Shown one piece after another: positions 1 through 7,954 of a stretch of 58,102 bases of DNA. The notes under the pieces were generated by a model. It was given only the letters and a program-made list of their open reading frames with translations. It ran no database searches and was not told the origin of the DNA. The stretch is from contig JAHEBW010000003.1 of assembly GCA_024642065.1 (NCBI GenBank), positions 1 through 58,102 of the forward strand. Direction: 5' to 3'. This DNA is from Polynucleobacter sp. (GTDB lineage Bacteria > Pseudomonadota > Gammaproteobacteria > Burkholderiales > Burkholderiaceae). Made by a program: the position numbers and the translations under genes. Within the stretch, counting starts at the first letter, position 1; every line of letters starts with the position of its first letter.

Positions 1-138
1 GGGTTTTTTCTTAAAAACGTGACTATATCGATAAAACTGATATTTGGCACAAATTCTTTTACTTCTTCGTGAATCAATAGCCTATGCCAGCCCTAAAAGG
101 CCAGCTAAACAACATACTATTTGGAAAATATGACAAAA

Positions 139-158
139 AAGGGGCTATTTAGCCCCTT
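139..158 (-). terminator. Intrinsic terminator of dcd
   Basis: An 8-bp perfect stem (139-146 with 151-158, loop of four) is followed on the minus strand by a run of six T. It lies about 10 bp past the dcd stop codon, so it fits the end of the dcd transcript. In bases 1-138 I see no supported gene. Confidence 0.85.
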
Positions 159-168
159 AGAGCTTAAT

Positions 169-738
169 TTAAGTCTTAGGAAGGGTTACGCCAACCTGCC
201 CTTGGTATTTGCCACCACGATCTTTGTAAGAGGTCTCGCAAATCTCATCACTCTCAAAGAATAGAACCTGGGCGCAACCTTCGCCTGCGTAGATCTTTGC
301 TGGCAATGGTGTTGTATTGGAGAACTCTAGAGTGACATAACCTTCCCACTCTGGTTCAAAAGGTGTGACGTTAACAATAATGCCGCAACGTGCATAGGTA
401 CTCTTACCTAAACAAACCGTTAAAACGCTTCTAGGAATCTTGAAGTATTCAACTGTGCGAGCCAATGCAAAAGAATTCGGTGGAATGATGCAAACATCAC
501 CCTTGAAATCCACAAAGGACTTGTCGTCGAAATTCTTAGGATCAACGATAGTGCTATTGATATTGGTAAAAATCTTGAACTCATTCGCGCAGCGAATGTC
601 ATAGCCATAGCTTGAAGTGCCATAACTCACAATCTTGTTGCCAGCTTCGTCCTTACGGATTTGGCCAGGCTCAAATGGTGAAATCATGTCGTGCTCTTCG
701 CACATGCGGCGGATCCAGCGGTCAGATTTAATAGTCAT
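169..738 (-). CDS. dcd: dCTP deaminase
   Basis: Deaminates dCTP to dUTP, feeding dUTPase and thymidylate synthesis in the cytosol. The 189-residue protein has the usual family length. The conserved core GKSTYARCG (residues 111-119) and the segment ending VTLEFSN carry the expected catalytic Ser113, Arg117 and Glu138 of the trimeric Dcd fold. The ATG at 738 is the only good start. The gene is followed by its own terminator. It sits 74 bp downstream of mobA on the same strand, so it may be co-transcribed with the formate dehydrogenase cofactor genes, although it has no functional link to them. In related genomes I expect dcd near apbC-metG, which would make the formate cluster an insertion between them (inference). 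Confidence 0.96.
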   Translation of the reverse strand: MTIKSDRWIRRMCEEHDMISPFEPGQIRKDEAGNKIVSYGTSSYGYDIRCANEFKIFTNINSTIVDPKNFDDKSFVDFKGDVCIIPPNSFALARTVEYFKIPRSVLTVCLGKSTYARCGIIVNVTPFEPEWEGYVTLEFSNTTPLPAKIYAGEGCAQVLFFESDEICETSYKDRGGKYQGQVGVTLPKT

Positions 739-811
739 AACTCGTATTTTGACATATTCAACTGAGTAGCACTGTATTTTTAATAGCTAAAAATTACCTG
801 GAAATCGCGGG

Positions 812-1408
812 TTACTTCTGTAAAAGAAGTAATTCTTCATGGGTATTAATGTTTGCAAAAGCCGCCAAATCATCAAAAATCACTGGGGCAGTTTTCAAGG
901 CATCAAACCACTTATCAATCTTGCGTCCGCCGCCACCCAAAAACGTTGTCAGGGAAGTAACAACAGTTGACTTCATCAAACAGAAAACTGGGTGCGACAT
1001 AACTTGACCATTCTCCATAGTCGCTGCATAAGCCACATCTAAATCTTGAATGATTAAAGCTTGAGACAACTTCTCGACCAAATCCATAGGGAATCTAGGT
1101 GAATCACATGGAACAGTTATTAAATATGGGTGTTCACAAGCTTCAAGCCCCGCCTGAAAACCCGCTAAAGGCCCAGCAAAATCACCAATCACATCAGGAA
1201 TAACAACAACTCCCATTGACTCGTAGGCAGCTAGATTACGATTAGCATTTACTCTCACCATATCAACCTGGGGTTCTAAGCGCATGATGGTGTGCATAGC
1301 CATAGGCGCGCCCTTGAATGGCTGCAAACCTTTATCTGCTCCACCCATTCTTTGGCCTCGGCCACCAGACAAAACTAAACCAGAAATTAAATCACGCGGA
1401 ATGGACAT
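812..1408 (-). CDS. mobA: Molybdenum cofactor guanylyltransferase
   Basis: Transfers GMP from GTP to molybdopterin, making the guanine dinucleotide cofactor required by the formate dehydrogenase encoded upstream. The N-terminal nucleotide-binding signature LVLSGGRGQRMGGADKGL (residues 11-28) and the later TVPCDSPRFP segment are typical of MobA. Length 198 residues is normal. Its ATG at 1408 lies inside the 3' end of fdhD (17-bp overlap), so translation is probably coupled. Being at the end of the formate block and just after fdhD, it is a dedicated or shared cofactor enzyme for FdhA. No moa or moe genes are in this window. Confidence 0.94.
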   Translation of the reverse strand: MSIPRDLISGLVLSGGRGQRMGGADKGLQPFKGAPMAMHTIMRLEPQVDMVRVNANRNLAAYESMGVVVIPDVIGDFAGPLAGFQAGLEACEHPYLITVPCDSPRFPMDLVEKLSQALIIQDLDVAYAATMENGQVMSHPVFCLMKSTVVTSLTTFLGGGGRKIDKWFDALKTAPVIFDDLAAFANINTHEELLLLQK

Positions 1409-2225
1409 CAGCAGCCTTTGAAATTAAGCGATCAACGCCGCTATAAACTAAATAATGTTCACCACTACAACGGCCTAACAATGTGAGCTTGACTTGATTA
1501 GCCATATCCAGGCCCATCGCCGTAACACCAGAGCGCGATAGCAAAAATGGGATGCCCATTTGAGCACCCTTGATGACCATCTCTGAAGTCAACCTGCCAG
1601 TTGTGTAGAAAATTAGATCTTCACCTTCTTGTTGGTTTAACCACATCAATCCAGCAATTGAATCGACTGCATTATGGCGTCCAACATCTTCAATAAAATG
1701 CAGCAACTCAGCATGGTCACCACAATTCTTAAATACTGCACAAGCATGAACAGAACCCGCTTGCTTGTAAATCGAGTCGCGAGTTCTGATGTGATTCACA
1801 ATTTGGTAAATGGCGGATTGTTCAATTTTTGCGGTATCGGACAATCTGATTTGATCAATATCATCCAATAAACTTCCAAATACAGTTCCTTGGCCACAAC
1901 CAGTTGTTACAACTCGACGACTAGTTTTATCTTCAATATTGACAGTATTGCCAATTGTTTTAACAGCCGCAGATTCAGTTTCCCAATCAACCTGAATACT
2001 CTCGATCATATCGATAGATGGCACTAGTCTTTGATTACGCAAGTAACCCAAAACAAGCGCTTCAGGCGCTCCACCCATAGTCATGAGTGTCACGAGTTCT
2101 TTTTTATCTAAGTAGATAGTGAGCGGTCGCTCACCAGGAATGTAGCCAGTTTTCTCTCTACCCTTTTCATCCACAACCTGAACCTCATGGATTAAAGGGG
2201 CAACAGCATTCGTTAATTTAACCAC
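1392..2225 (-). CDS. fdhD: Formate dehydrogenase accessory sulfurtransferase FdhD
   Basis: FdhD passes sulfur from a cysteine desulfurase to the bis-MGD cofactor before insertion into formate dehydrogenase, which is essential for activity. The 277-residue protein has the family architecture: GERPLTIYL near residue 31, the catalytic-loop cysteine at residue 110 in VVTTGCGQGTVFG, and the later FIEDVGRHNAVDS and TGRLTSEMVIKG motifs. Oddly, the loop reads C-G-Q-G rather than the C-x-x-C of E. coli FdhD, so the second cysteine is absent. The gene overlaps mobA downstream and is separated from the structural genes by an intrinsic terminator at 2257-2289, so it may also have its own promoter. Confidence 0.95.
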   Translation of the reverse strand: MVKLTNAVAPLIHEVQVVDEKGREKTGYIPGERPLTIYLDKKELVTLMTMGGAPEALVLGYLRNQRLVPSIDMIESIQVDWETESAAVKTIGNTVNIEDKTSRRVVTTGCGQGTVFGSLLDDIDQIRLSDTAKIEQSAIYQIVNHIRTRDSIYKQAGSVHACAVFKNCGDHAELLHFIEDVGRHNAVDSIAGLMWLNQQEGEDLIFYTTGRLTSEMVIKGAQMGIPFLLSRSGVTAMGLDMANQVKLTLLGRCSGEHYLVYSGVDRLISKAADVHSA

Positions 2226-2256
2226 GTCAACACTTCAAGAAAATTGGATAAAAAAA

Positions 2257-2289
2257 ATCAGTAACTAAGAGCTTATCTTAGTTACTGAT
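2257..2289 (-). terminator. Intrinsic terminator between the small exported protein gene and fdhD
   Basis: A perfect 14-bp stem (2257-2270 with 2276-2289, loop of five) is followed on the minus strand by a run of eight T. It lies 11 bp beyond the stop codon of the gene at 2301-2558 and before fdhD. It should end most transcripts of the fdh structural operon, leaving fdhD-mobA dependent on read-through or a separate promoter. The stem is AT-rich, so termination may be incomplete. Confidence 0.85.
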
Positions 2290-2300
2290 AGGGTGTGGTT

Positions 2301-2558
2301 TTATTTTGCCGCTGGTGCAGGAGCTACGAATGGACCAGGATTAGCACAAGCTGCAGGAGCAGCAGCTCCAGCTTTCTTGAACTTATTAGCAACCTCATTT
2401 TGAGATAAGCACAATTTATATCCACCTACTTTGTCACCATGAGCAGATCTCGCTTTTGCTAAATCAGCAGCCGCAGCAGCTTCAGGTGATGGTGCTGGCA
2501 ATTTAGCAAGAGCTACACCAGACACAAGAGTCATAAGTAATACAGTTAGTTTTTTCAT
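2301..2558 (-). CDS. Small exported Ala/Pro-rich protein at the end of the fdh operon
   Basis: Function not known. The 85-residue product begins with a clear Sec signal peptide (Lys-Lys, hydrophobic stretch, cleavage likely after VALA at residue 18). The mature part of about 67 residues has an Ala-rich helical region, the segment KVGGYKLCLSQNEVANKF (residues 43-60), and a Pro/Ala tail. It contains two cysteines, at residues 50 and 71, which could form a disulfide. It starts 19 bp after the cytochrome b subunit stop and is followed by a terminator, so it is the last gene of the structural operon. Similar short proteins occur as conserved hypotheticals in Burkholderiales, as I recall. A periplasmic accessory role for the dehydrogenase is inference from position only. 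Confidence 0.8.
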   Translation of the reverse strand: MKKLTVLLMTLVSGVALAKLPAPSPEAAAAADLAKARSAHGDKVGGYKLCLSQNEVANKFKKAGAAAPAACANPGPFVAPAPAAK

Positions 2559-2577
2559 GATTTACAGTTCCCCTGAC

Positions 2578-3609
2578 TTACTTTTGTATTTTTCCAGACT
2601 TCACGTCGTTATACCAAAGCTCGTGATGTTCTTTACCCCAAGCTTCGTCAACATAACCAGTTTTCATACCTTGAAGCGCACCCTGCATACCAATTGAGCC
2701 GATATAAATATGACCCATTGCCATTACAGTCATCAAGATAGCAGCTACACCGTGAATGATGTTAGCTAATTGCATCGTGCCACGCCAGTACTCTAGGTTT
2801 GGAACAATCATGTCTAGAACCCAACCAGAGCCAGATACAACTAGACCAAGGATTGTGACGCCACCCCAGAACCAGAACTTTTCGCCTGCATTGAAGCGAT
2901 GTGATGCGATGTGCTTACCTGATAAAAGCCCGCCGAAAGATGCTAGCCACACCAAGTCGTCTTTTGTTGGCAAGTTATCTTTAACGAAAATAACAAAGAA
3001 CAATACTGTGCTTGCTGTGAATAATGGGCCTGTGAAGTTATGAATATTTTTCATCACTAACAGGAGCGCGCCATAGGCACTGCCACCCATGATTGGTAAC
3101 AAGAAATGCTTACCAAATAAAATCAACAATCCAGTAATTGCCAAGGCTACGAAACTAAAAGCCATCAACCAGTGTGAAAATCTTTCTACACTACTAAATC
3201 GCTTCATTAAACGACCAGTCATTGGCTCTTTGAGCTTAATAGTGCCTTTAATAACAAACATGGCCAATATTGCGCCAGCTGCAAGTACTAGCAACCATCC
3301 ACCGTAAACAGTGATGACACCGTTACGAATCAAACGCCACTGCTGACCTGATTTTTGGATTAAAACACCAGCTTCTTTATTAGGGATGCTGACGTAATGT
3401 GCTTTGTCAGAGTTAGCACTTTTCCAAATTGGCTGATTGTTAGCTGGTTGGCTTTCTGCTTTTTCACGTTGAGCTTGAGCATCTTTATTAACTTCTAAGA
3501 TGTTGACAGACTCAACCTGAGGCTGCGCAGCTGGTGCAGCGTTTTGAGCTAGCACCACTGTTGCGGCCAAAGAAAGTACCACGCTTGCGAGTAATTTTTT
3601 TATTGTCAT
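2578..3609 (-). CDS. fdhC: Formate dehydrogenase gamma subunit, membrane cytochrome b556
   Basis: The di-heme membrane anchor that takes electrons from the Fe-S subunit and delivers them to quinone. The 343-residue protein starts with a signal peptide (cleavage near AQA/QNA, residue 21-22), then about 75 hydrophilic periplasmic residues, then a first helix around residues 103-121 and a four-helix cytochrome b module. Candidate heme ligands are His146 (RFSHWLMAF), His190 (NIHNFTG), His286 (NIIHGVAA) and His300 (MGHIYIG). This N-terminal extension makes it longer than E. coli FdnI (about 217 residues) and resembles FdhC of the Campylobacter/Shewanella-type enzyme. A GGAG lies 12 bp upstream of the ATG. 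Confidence 0.93.
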   Translation of the reverse strand: MTIKKLLASVVLSLAATVVLAQNAAPAAQPQVESVNILEVNKDAQAQREKAESQPANNQPIWKSANSDKAHYVSIPNKEAGVLIQKSGQQWRLIRNGVITVYGGWLLVLAAGAILAMFVIKGTIKLKEPMTGRLMKRFSSVERFSHWLMAFSFVALAITGLLILFGKHFLLPIMGGSAYGALLLVMKNIHNFTGPLFTASTVLFFVIFVKDNLPTKDDLVWLASFGGLLSGKHIASHRFNAGEKFWFWGGVTILGLVVSGSGWVLDMIVPNLEYWRGTMQLANIIHGVAAILMTVMAMGHIYIGSIGMQGALQGMKTGYVDEAWGKEHHELWYNDVKSGKIQK

Positions 3610-3642
3610 TTTTTACACTATCTCCTCGACTATGTCGATCGA

Positions 3643-3873
3643 TTACTTAGCCTTTACGTAATCGTCTTGACCCAAACTACGCGCCTTCATTTGCTTTTCC
3701 CAGCTAGCTTGATCGCCAGATGTCCAACCTTTAATAACGTAGTTATTGTCGGCAGCAACATAAGCCTTTTCATCGCCTTTTTTAGCAGCAACAACACCTT
3801 GTGGCTTTTCAGAACAAGCTGTAAGAGTTAATGCAGATGCCATCAAGGCGACTATTGAGATTTTTTTAATCAT
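3643..3873 (-). CDS. Small lipoprotein encoded between fdhB and fdhC
   Basis: Function not known. The 76-residue product has a lipoprotein signal: MIKK, a hydrophobic stretch and the lipobox LTAC with the lipidated cysteine at residue 20. The mature part, about 57 residues, is charged and has the segment NNYVIKGWTSGDQASWEKQMKAR split around Gly-Trp and Ser-Trp. The reading frame is open further upstream, but the ATG at 3873 overlaps the fdhB stop by four bases (ATGA), and only this start gives a signal peptide. It lies in the structural operon, directly between the Fe-S subunit and the cytochrome b gene, so it may be a structural or assembly partner anchored in the membrane. That role is inference. 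Confidence 0.82.
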   Translation of the reverse strand: MIKKISIVALMASALTLTACSEKPQGVVAAKKGDEKAYVAADNNYVIKGWTSGDQASWEKQMKARSLGQDDYVKAK

Positions 3874-4499
3874 GATTTGTTTCCTGAAGCTTGTGGTTTG
3901 CCGTATGCAGTGCCCCATCCAAATACGTTAGCGCCTGCAGCTTTACCATTTGATTGACGCTTAACAACGCGGTTGCGGAAGATATCTGCAACAACATCGC
4001 CATCACCACCAATCAATGCTTTGGTTGAACACATCTCAGCACATGCTGGAAGTTTGCCTTCTGCCAAACGGTTGCGACCATACTTCTCAAACTCAGCTTG
4101 TGTTCCATTTTTCTCTGGACCGCCCGCACAGAATGTGCACTTGTCCATCTTGCCACGTAAGCCAAATGTGCCAGCGCTTGGGAATTGCGGTGCGCCGAAT
4201 GGGCATGCGTATGAACAGTAACCACAACCGATACAGATGTCTTTATCGTGAAGCACAACACCTTCTTCAGTTCTGTAGAAACAATCCACAGGGCAAACAG
4301 CCATACATGGTGCATCTGAACAATGCATACATGCCACTGAGATTGATTTTTCAGCCCCAATTTGACCGTCATTAATTGTCACCACACGGCGACGATTAAC
4401 ACCCCAAGGTACTTCGTGTTCGTTCTTACATGCAGTTACACAGCCGTTACACTCAATGCAGCGCTCTGAATCGCAGATAAATTTCATTCTTGCCATCAT
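3870..4499 (-). CDS. fdhB: Formate dehydrogenase beta subunit, four [4Fe-4S] ferredoxin
   Basis: Wires electrons from the catalytic subunit to the cytochrome b subunit. All sixteen cluster ligands are visible in 209 residues: Cys14/17/20/24, Cys57/60/65/69, Cys89/92/95/99 and Cys121/124/153/157, the arrangement of the DMSO-reductase-family electron-transfer subunits. Unlike E. coli FdnH it lacks a C-terminal membrane helix, so it should be a soluble subunit held by FdhA and FdhC and exported with FdhA by the Tat pathway. It begins 22 bp after fdhA and overlaps the lipoprotein gene by four bases. Confidence 0.95.
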   Translation of the reverse strand: MMARMKFICDSERCIECNGCVTACKNEHEVPWGVNRRRVVTINDGQIGAEKSISVACMHCSDAPCMAVCPVDCFYRTEEGVVLHDKDICIGCGYCSYACPFGAPQFPSAGTFGLRGKMDKCTFCAGGPEKNGTQAEFEKYGRNRLAEGKLPACAEMCSTKALIGGDGDVVADIFRNRVVKRQSNGKAAGANVFGWGTAYGKPQASGNKS

Positions 4500-4521
4500 C
4501 TTCTCCTAAATTCGGCCGCTA

Positions 4522-7503
4522 TTAAGCGAATCTCTCAATTTGACAAATGGTTGTCTTTGTTTCTTGCATCATGGTTACGCTGTCATAGCCGTAAGTTGTT
4601 GCTGTATTCACAGCCTCACCACGAACAATCGGCGCCGCACCTTTTGGATATGCATCAAGGATGTCTTTACCTTGCCACCATCCAGAGAAGTGGAACGGAA
4701 TAAATGCTGTGTCTGGACCAACACGCTCAGTCACCAAAGCTTTTACTTTGATCTTCGCGCCTGTTGGTGATTTCACCCAAACATATTCACCGTTTCTGAT
4801 ACCACGCTTATTCGCAGCTGCTGGGTTAATTTCAACGAAGTTTTCTTGTTGCAACTCAGCAAGCCATGGATTAGAACGAGTCTCCTCACCACCACCTTCG
4901 TACTCCACCAAACGACCTGAAGTAAGAATGATTGGGAACTTCTCATACAACTTATCTTCAACGTTCTTCTGTTGAATTGACTTGTAGAGAGTTGGCAAGC
5001 GCCAGAAGGCTTTCTTGTCATCATGTGTTGGGTACTTAGCAACCAAATCTGGACGTGTGCCATACAAAGGCTCACGATGCTGAGGCACTGGATCAGGGAA
5101 GTTCCAAACTACAGCACGCGCCTTAGCGTTACCGAATGGATGGCAACCGTGATTCTTCATAATCACACGGATTAAACCGCCTGATATATCAGTCTTCCAG
5201 TTTTTACCTTCAGCAGCTTTTTGCTCTGCTTCAGTCAACTCACCCCACCAACCAAGTTTCTTAACAAGAACGTGGTCGAACTCTGGGTAGCCAGTTGTGA
5301 TGTCTGCACCCTTAGAGTGAGAACCGTTTTCTGCCAATAAGTTCTTGCCGTCTTTTTCAACACCGAAGTTGGCACGGAAATTACCGCCACCATCCATCAC
5401 ATGCTTGCTGGTGTCATATAAGTTCGGGCTACCTGGATGCTTCATTTCTGGAGTACCGTAGCAAGGCCATGGCAAACCGAAGTAATCACCAGTTGTATCG
5501 TATCCAGTCACTGGATCTTTACCACCCTTAGACTTCAATGTTTTCACATCGAACACATGCATCATGCGCATGTGAGCTTTTAGACGCTCTGGTGAATGAC
5601 CTGAGTAACCGATCGTCCAAACTGATTTGTTAATCTCACGCAAGATGGATTCAACTTCAGGCTCTTTCCAATCCTTACCAGCGAACTTGCTCTTAAGCAT
5701 TTTGTAGTTCTTAGATAATTCATTACCAAAGCCAAGCTTGTCAGCCATTGCTTGCATGATCACGTGGTCAGGCACTGATTCCCATAACGGATCAATTACT
5801 TTTTCACGCCACTGAATTGAACGGTTAGAAGCTGTTGCTGAACCGCTTGTTTCAAATTGTGTTGCTGCTGGCAACAAGTAAACAGCGCGATCTTTATTAA
5901 CTTGAGCGCCTTCAACTTGCATTGCTGCCATCGCTGCAGTAGCACTTGGATATGGATCAACTACAACTAAAAGATCCAATTTATCCATGGCCTTCTTCAT
6001 GTCTGTGCCACGAGTCTGTGAGTTAGGAGCGTGACCCCAATAGAACACGCCCTTCACGTTACTGTCTTGGTCAATCAATTCGTTCTTCTCAAGAACAGCA
6101 TCAACCCAACGTGAAACTGTTGTACCAGACTTCTCCATCATGTTAGGAGCGTACTGAGCTTTAATCCACTCGTAGTCAACACCCCAAACACCAGCAAAGT
6201 GTTTCCATGAACCAGCTGCTAGGCCGTAATATCCTGGCAATGAGTCTGGGTTAGGACCAACGTCTGTTGCGCCTTGAACGTTATCGTGACCGCGGAAAAT
6301 GTTTGTGCCGCCACCAGTTTTACCAACGTTACCAAGTGCTAATTGCAAAATACATGAGGCACGAACCATGGCGTTACCGATGGTGTGCTGTGTTTGACCC
6401 ATACACCAAACGATTGTGCCTGGACGGCTCTCGTGCAATGTTTTAGCCACTTTGTACATTTCAGCTTCTGGAACACCGCAAGCTTCTTCAACTTTAGCTG
6501 GCGTCCATTTTTCAAGAACGTCTTTCTTAACATCTTCCATACCGTATACACGGTCGTTGATGTATTTCTTGTCTTCCCAACCATTTTTGAAGATGTGATA
6601 AAGCACACCAAACAAGAAAGGAATGTCTGTACCTGAACGAATACGCACATACTGATCAGCCTTAGCAGCAGTACGTGTGTAACGTGGATCAACCACGATC
6701 ATCTTGCAACCAGCTTCCTTAGCATGCAACATGTGCAACATAGATACTGGGTGTGCCTCAGCTGCGTTTGAACCAATATACAAAGCTGCTTTAGAGTTTT
6801 GCATATCGTTGTAGCTGTTTGTCATCGCACCGTAGCCCCAAGTGTTCGCAACACCTGCAACTGTTGTTGAGTGACAAATACGGGCCTGATGGTCTGTGTT
6901 ATTTGTACCAAAGAATGAAACAAACTTACGCAATAAGTAAGCTTGCTCATTGTTGTACTTAGATGAACCGATGAAGAACAAAGAGTCTGGGCCAGACTTC
7001 TTCTTCAAAGCTTTCATCTTAGTAGTAATTTCTTCTAGAGCCTGATCCCAACTGATTCTCTCGTATTTTCCGTTAACGAGCTTCATTGGATACTTCAAGC
7101 GGAACTCACCGTGACCGTGCTCACGAATCGCAGCACCCTTAGCGCAGTGAGCGCCTAAGTTAATCGGTGAATCAAAAACTGGCTCTTGACGTGTCCAAAC
7201 ACCATTTTCAACAACTGCATCAATGGCACAACCCACTGAACAGTGCGTACAAACAGTACGTTTAACTTCAATCTTGCCTTTGCCATCAGTCTTAGCACCA
7301 CCAGATGCTTTGGCTTTTTGCACAAGTGTTAGCTGAGATGCAGCTAAGCCTACACCTACGCCTACACCAGAGCGCTTAAGGAATGTTCTGCGATCCATCA
7401 TTGGGATAGCAGATTGAAGACTGCGCGCCAAACTACCCATCATTTGGGCTGAATGGTTTTTAGCTGCAGACACTTGTTGTGAAGATTTACGAATCAGACT
7501 CAT
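4522..7503 (-). CDS. fdhA: Formate dehydrogenase alpha subunit, molybdopterin catalytic subunit with Tat signal
   Basis: Oxidises formate to CO2 at a bis-MGD molybdenum or tungsten centre. The 993-residue protein carries a Tat motif (DRRTFLKR, residues 37-44) after a long 36-residue n-region. It then has an Fe-S domain with Cys85, Cys88, Cys92 and Cys120, and the active-site motif ARICHSTTVAG. Here Cys210 takes the place of selenocysteine in E. coli FdnG, followed by the invariant His211. The C-terminal MGD-binding domain includes LTSGRLVEYEGGG and HFSGWW. The enzyme is therefore cysteine-type, exported and periplasm-facing, related to the Campylobacter/Shewanella FdhA group, which also has an upstream Tat-target peptide gene. 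Mo versus W cannot be told from sequence. Confidence 0.96.
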   Translation of the reverse strand: MSLIRKSSQQVSAAKNHSAQMMGSLARSLQSAIPMMDRRTFLKRSGVGVGVGLAASQLTLVQKAKASGGAKTDGKGKIEVKRTVCTHCSVGCAIDAVVENGVWTRQEPVFDSPINLGAHCAKGAAIREHGHGEFRLKYPMKLVNGKYERISWDQALEEITTKMKALKKKSGPDSLFFIGSSKYNNEQAYLLRKFVSFFGTNNTDHQARICHSTTVAGVANTWGYGAMTNSYNDMQNSKAALYIGSNAAEAHPVSMLHMLHAKEAGCKMIVVDPRYTRTAAKADQYVRIRSGTDIPFLFGVLYHIFKNGWEDKKYINDRVYGMEDVKKDVLEKWTPAKVEEACGVPEAEMYKVAKTLHESRPGTIVWCMGQTQHTIGNAMVRASCILQLALGNVGKTGGGTNIFRGHDNVQGATDVGPNPDSLPGYYGLAAGSWKHFAGVWGVDYEWIKAQYAPNMMEKSGTTVSRWVDAVLEKNELIDQDSNVKGVFYWGHAPNSQTRGTDMKKAMDKLDLLVVVDPYPSATAAMAAMQVEGAQVNKDRAVYLLPAATQFETSGSATASNRSIQWREKVIDPLWESVPDHVIMQAMADKLGFGNELSKNYKMLKSKFAGKDWKEPEVESILREINKSVWTIGYSGHSPERLKAHMRMMHVFDVKTLKSKGGKDPVTGYDTTGDYFGLPWPCYGTPEMKHPGSPNLYDTSKHVMDGGGNFRANFGVEKDGKNLLAENGSHSKGADITTGYPEFDHVLVKKLGWWGELTEAEQKAAEGKNWKTDISGGLIRVIMKNHGCHPFGNAKARAVVWNFPDPVPQHREPLYGTRPDLVAKYPTHDDKKAFWRLPTLYKSIQQKNVEDKLYEKFPIILTSGRLVEYEGGGEETRSNPWLAELQQENFVEINPAAANKRGIRNGEYVWVKSPTGAKIKVKALVTERVGPDTAFIPFHFSGWWQGKDILDAYPKGAAPIVRGEAVNTATTYGYDSVTMMQETKTTICQIERFA

Positions 7504-7538
7504 GGTTAGACCCTCTAAGAATCAAGAGAAATTAAAAA

Positions 7539-7564
7539 AACGCTTGTTGAATTAAACAAGCGTT
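7539..7564 (-). terminator. Terminator-like hairpin between the Tat-target peptide gene and fdhA
   Basis: A perfect 10-bp stem (7539-7548 with 7555-7564, loop of six) is followed on the minus strand by seven T. The stem begins in the last three codons of the 66-residue gene and its loop contains the stop codon. It lies between that gene and fdhA, which otherwise appear to be one operon. It should act as a partial terminator giving more peptide than FdhA mRNA, or as a processing site. Ribosomes reaching the stop codon would cover the stem, so termination could depend on translation. Confidence 0.78.
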
Positions 7565-7752
7565 GTTTTGTAATATTTACGAATGTGGTCGGAGACTTTG
7601 TAACCCTTAGAGTCTTCAACCAAAGAAGCTGCTTGCTCAGCAATAGCAGTGCCGATAGGCGTTTGAGATACAGCTGCAACAGCGCCGGCAGCTAGACCGG
7701 TTGTTACAAAAAACTTCCTGCGAGACTCTTTGTGATTAGATTTTTCACTCAT
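7552..7752 (-). CDS. Formate dehydrogenase region Tat-target protein
   Basis: A 66-residue protein matching, by pattern, the family named 'formate dehydrogenase region TAT target' (TIGR02811). It has the twin-arginine motif SRRKFFVTT (residues 10-18), a hydrophobic Ala/Gly-rich stretch, then a short mature tail ending YKVSDHIRKYYKTTLV. Equivalent genes sit just upstream of fdhA in Shewanella and Campylobacter-type operons (fdhX in some reports). The role is not settled; it has been suggested to help export or assembly. A strong AGGAG lies 6 bp before the ATG. It is probably the first gene of the structural operon, with the promoter in 7753-7868, and its 3' end forms a terminator-like hairpin. 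Confidence 0.9.
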   Translation of the reverse strand: MSEKSNHKESRRKFFVTTGLAAGAVAAVSQTPIGTAIAEQAASLVEDSKGYKVSDHIRKYYKTTLV

Positions 7753-7868
7753 GTCATTCTCCTGTTAATTATTGTCATGTGGCGCTGATTTACATTAGCA
7801 ACACTTGCATTTATGAAATAACTATAAACCCTTTAAACTTAATTTGCACCAAGATGTATACAAAAAAG

Positions 7869-7888
7869 AGTGAGGGCTTTCCCTTACT
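7869..7888 (-). terminator. Intrinsic terminator after the torD-type gene
   Basis: An 8-bp stem with one A-C mismatch (7869-7876 with 7881-7888, loop of four) is followed on the minus strand by CTTTTTT. It lies 66 bp past the chaperone stop and separates the maturation genes from the structural genes. A second imperfect hairpin (about 7918-7943) without a T run precedes it. The 202-bp gap 7753-7954 should also hold the structural operon promoter, which I could not assign. Confidence 0.7.
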
Positions 7889-7954
7889 ATTTGGATCATT
7901 AATTAAATCTATCAAGCAGCCTTTTATGGATTTCATAAAGGCTTTGAATCAAAG

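Noticed and set aside
4013..4375. Long open frames on both strands inside fdhB (119 codons each)
   Set aside because: They are shadows of the cysteine-rich fdhB frame; the real frame has all 16 Fe-S ligands and the others have no recognisable domain.
6339..6692. Open frames inside fdhA on both strands
   Set aside because: They have no start signal or family match, and fdhA is fully explained by its own frame.
6874..6876. Selenocysteine in FdhA
   Set aside because: The catalytic codon gives cysteine (Cys210) and no stop codon or SECIS need be invoked.
7917..7943. Second hairpin near the end of the torD-type gene as a terminator
   Set aside because: The stem has a bulge and no T run on either strand; the hairpin at 7869-7888 is the better terminator.
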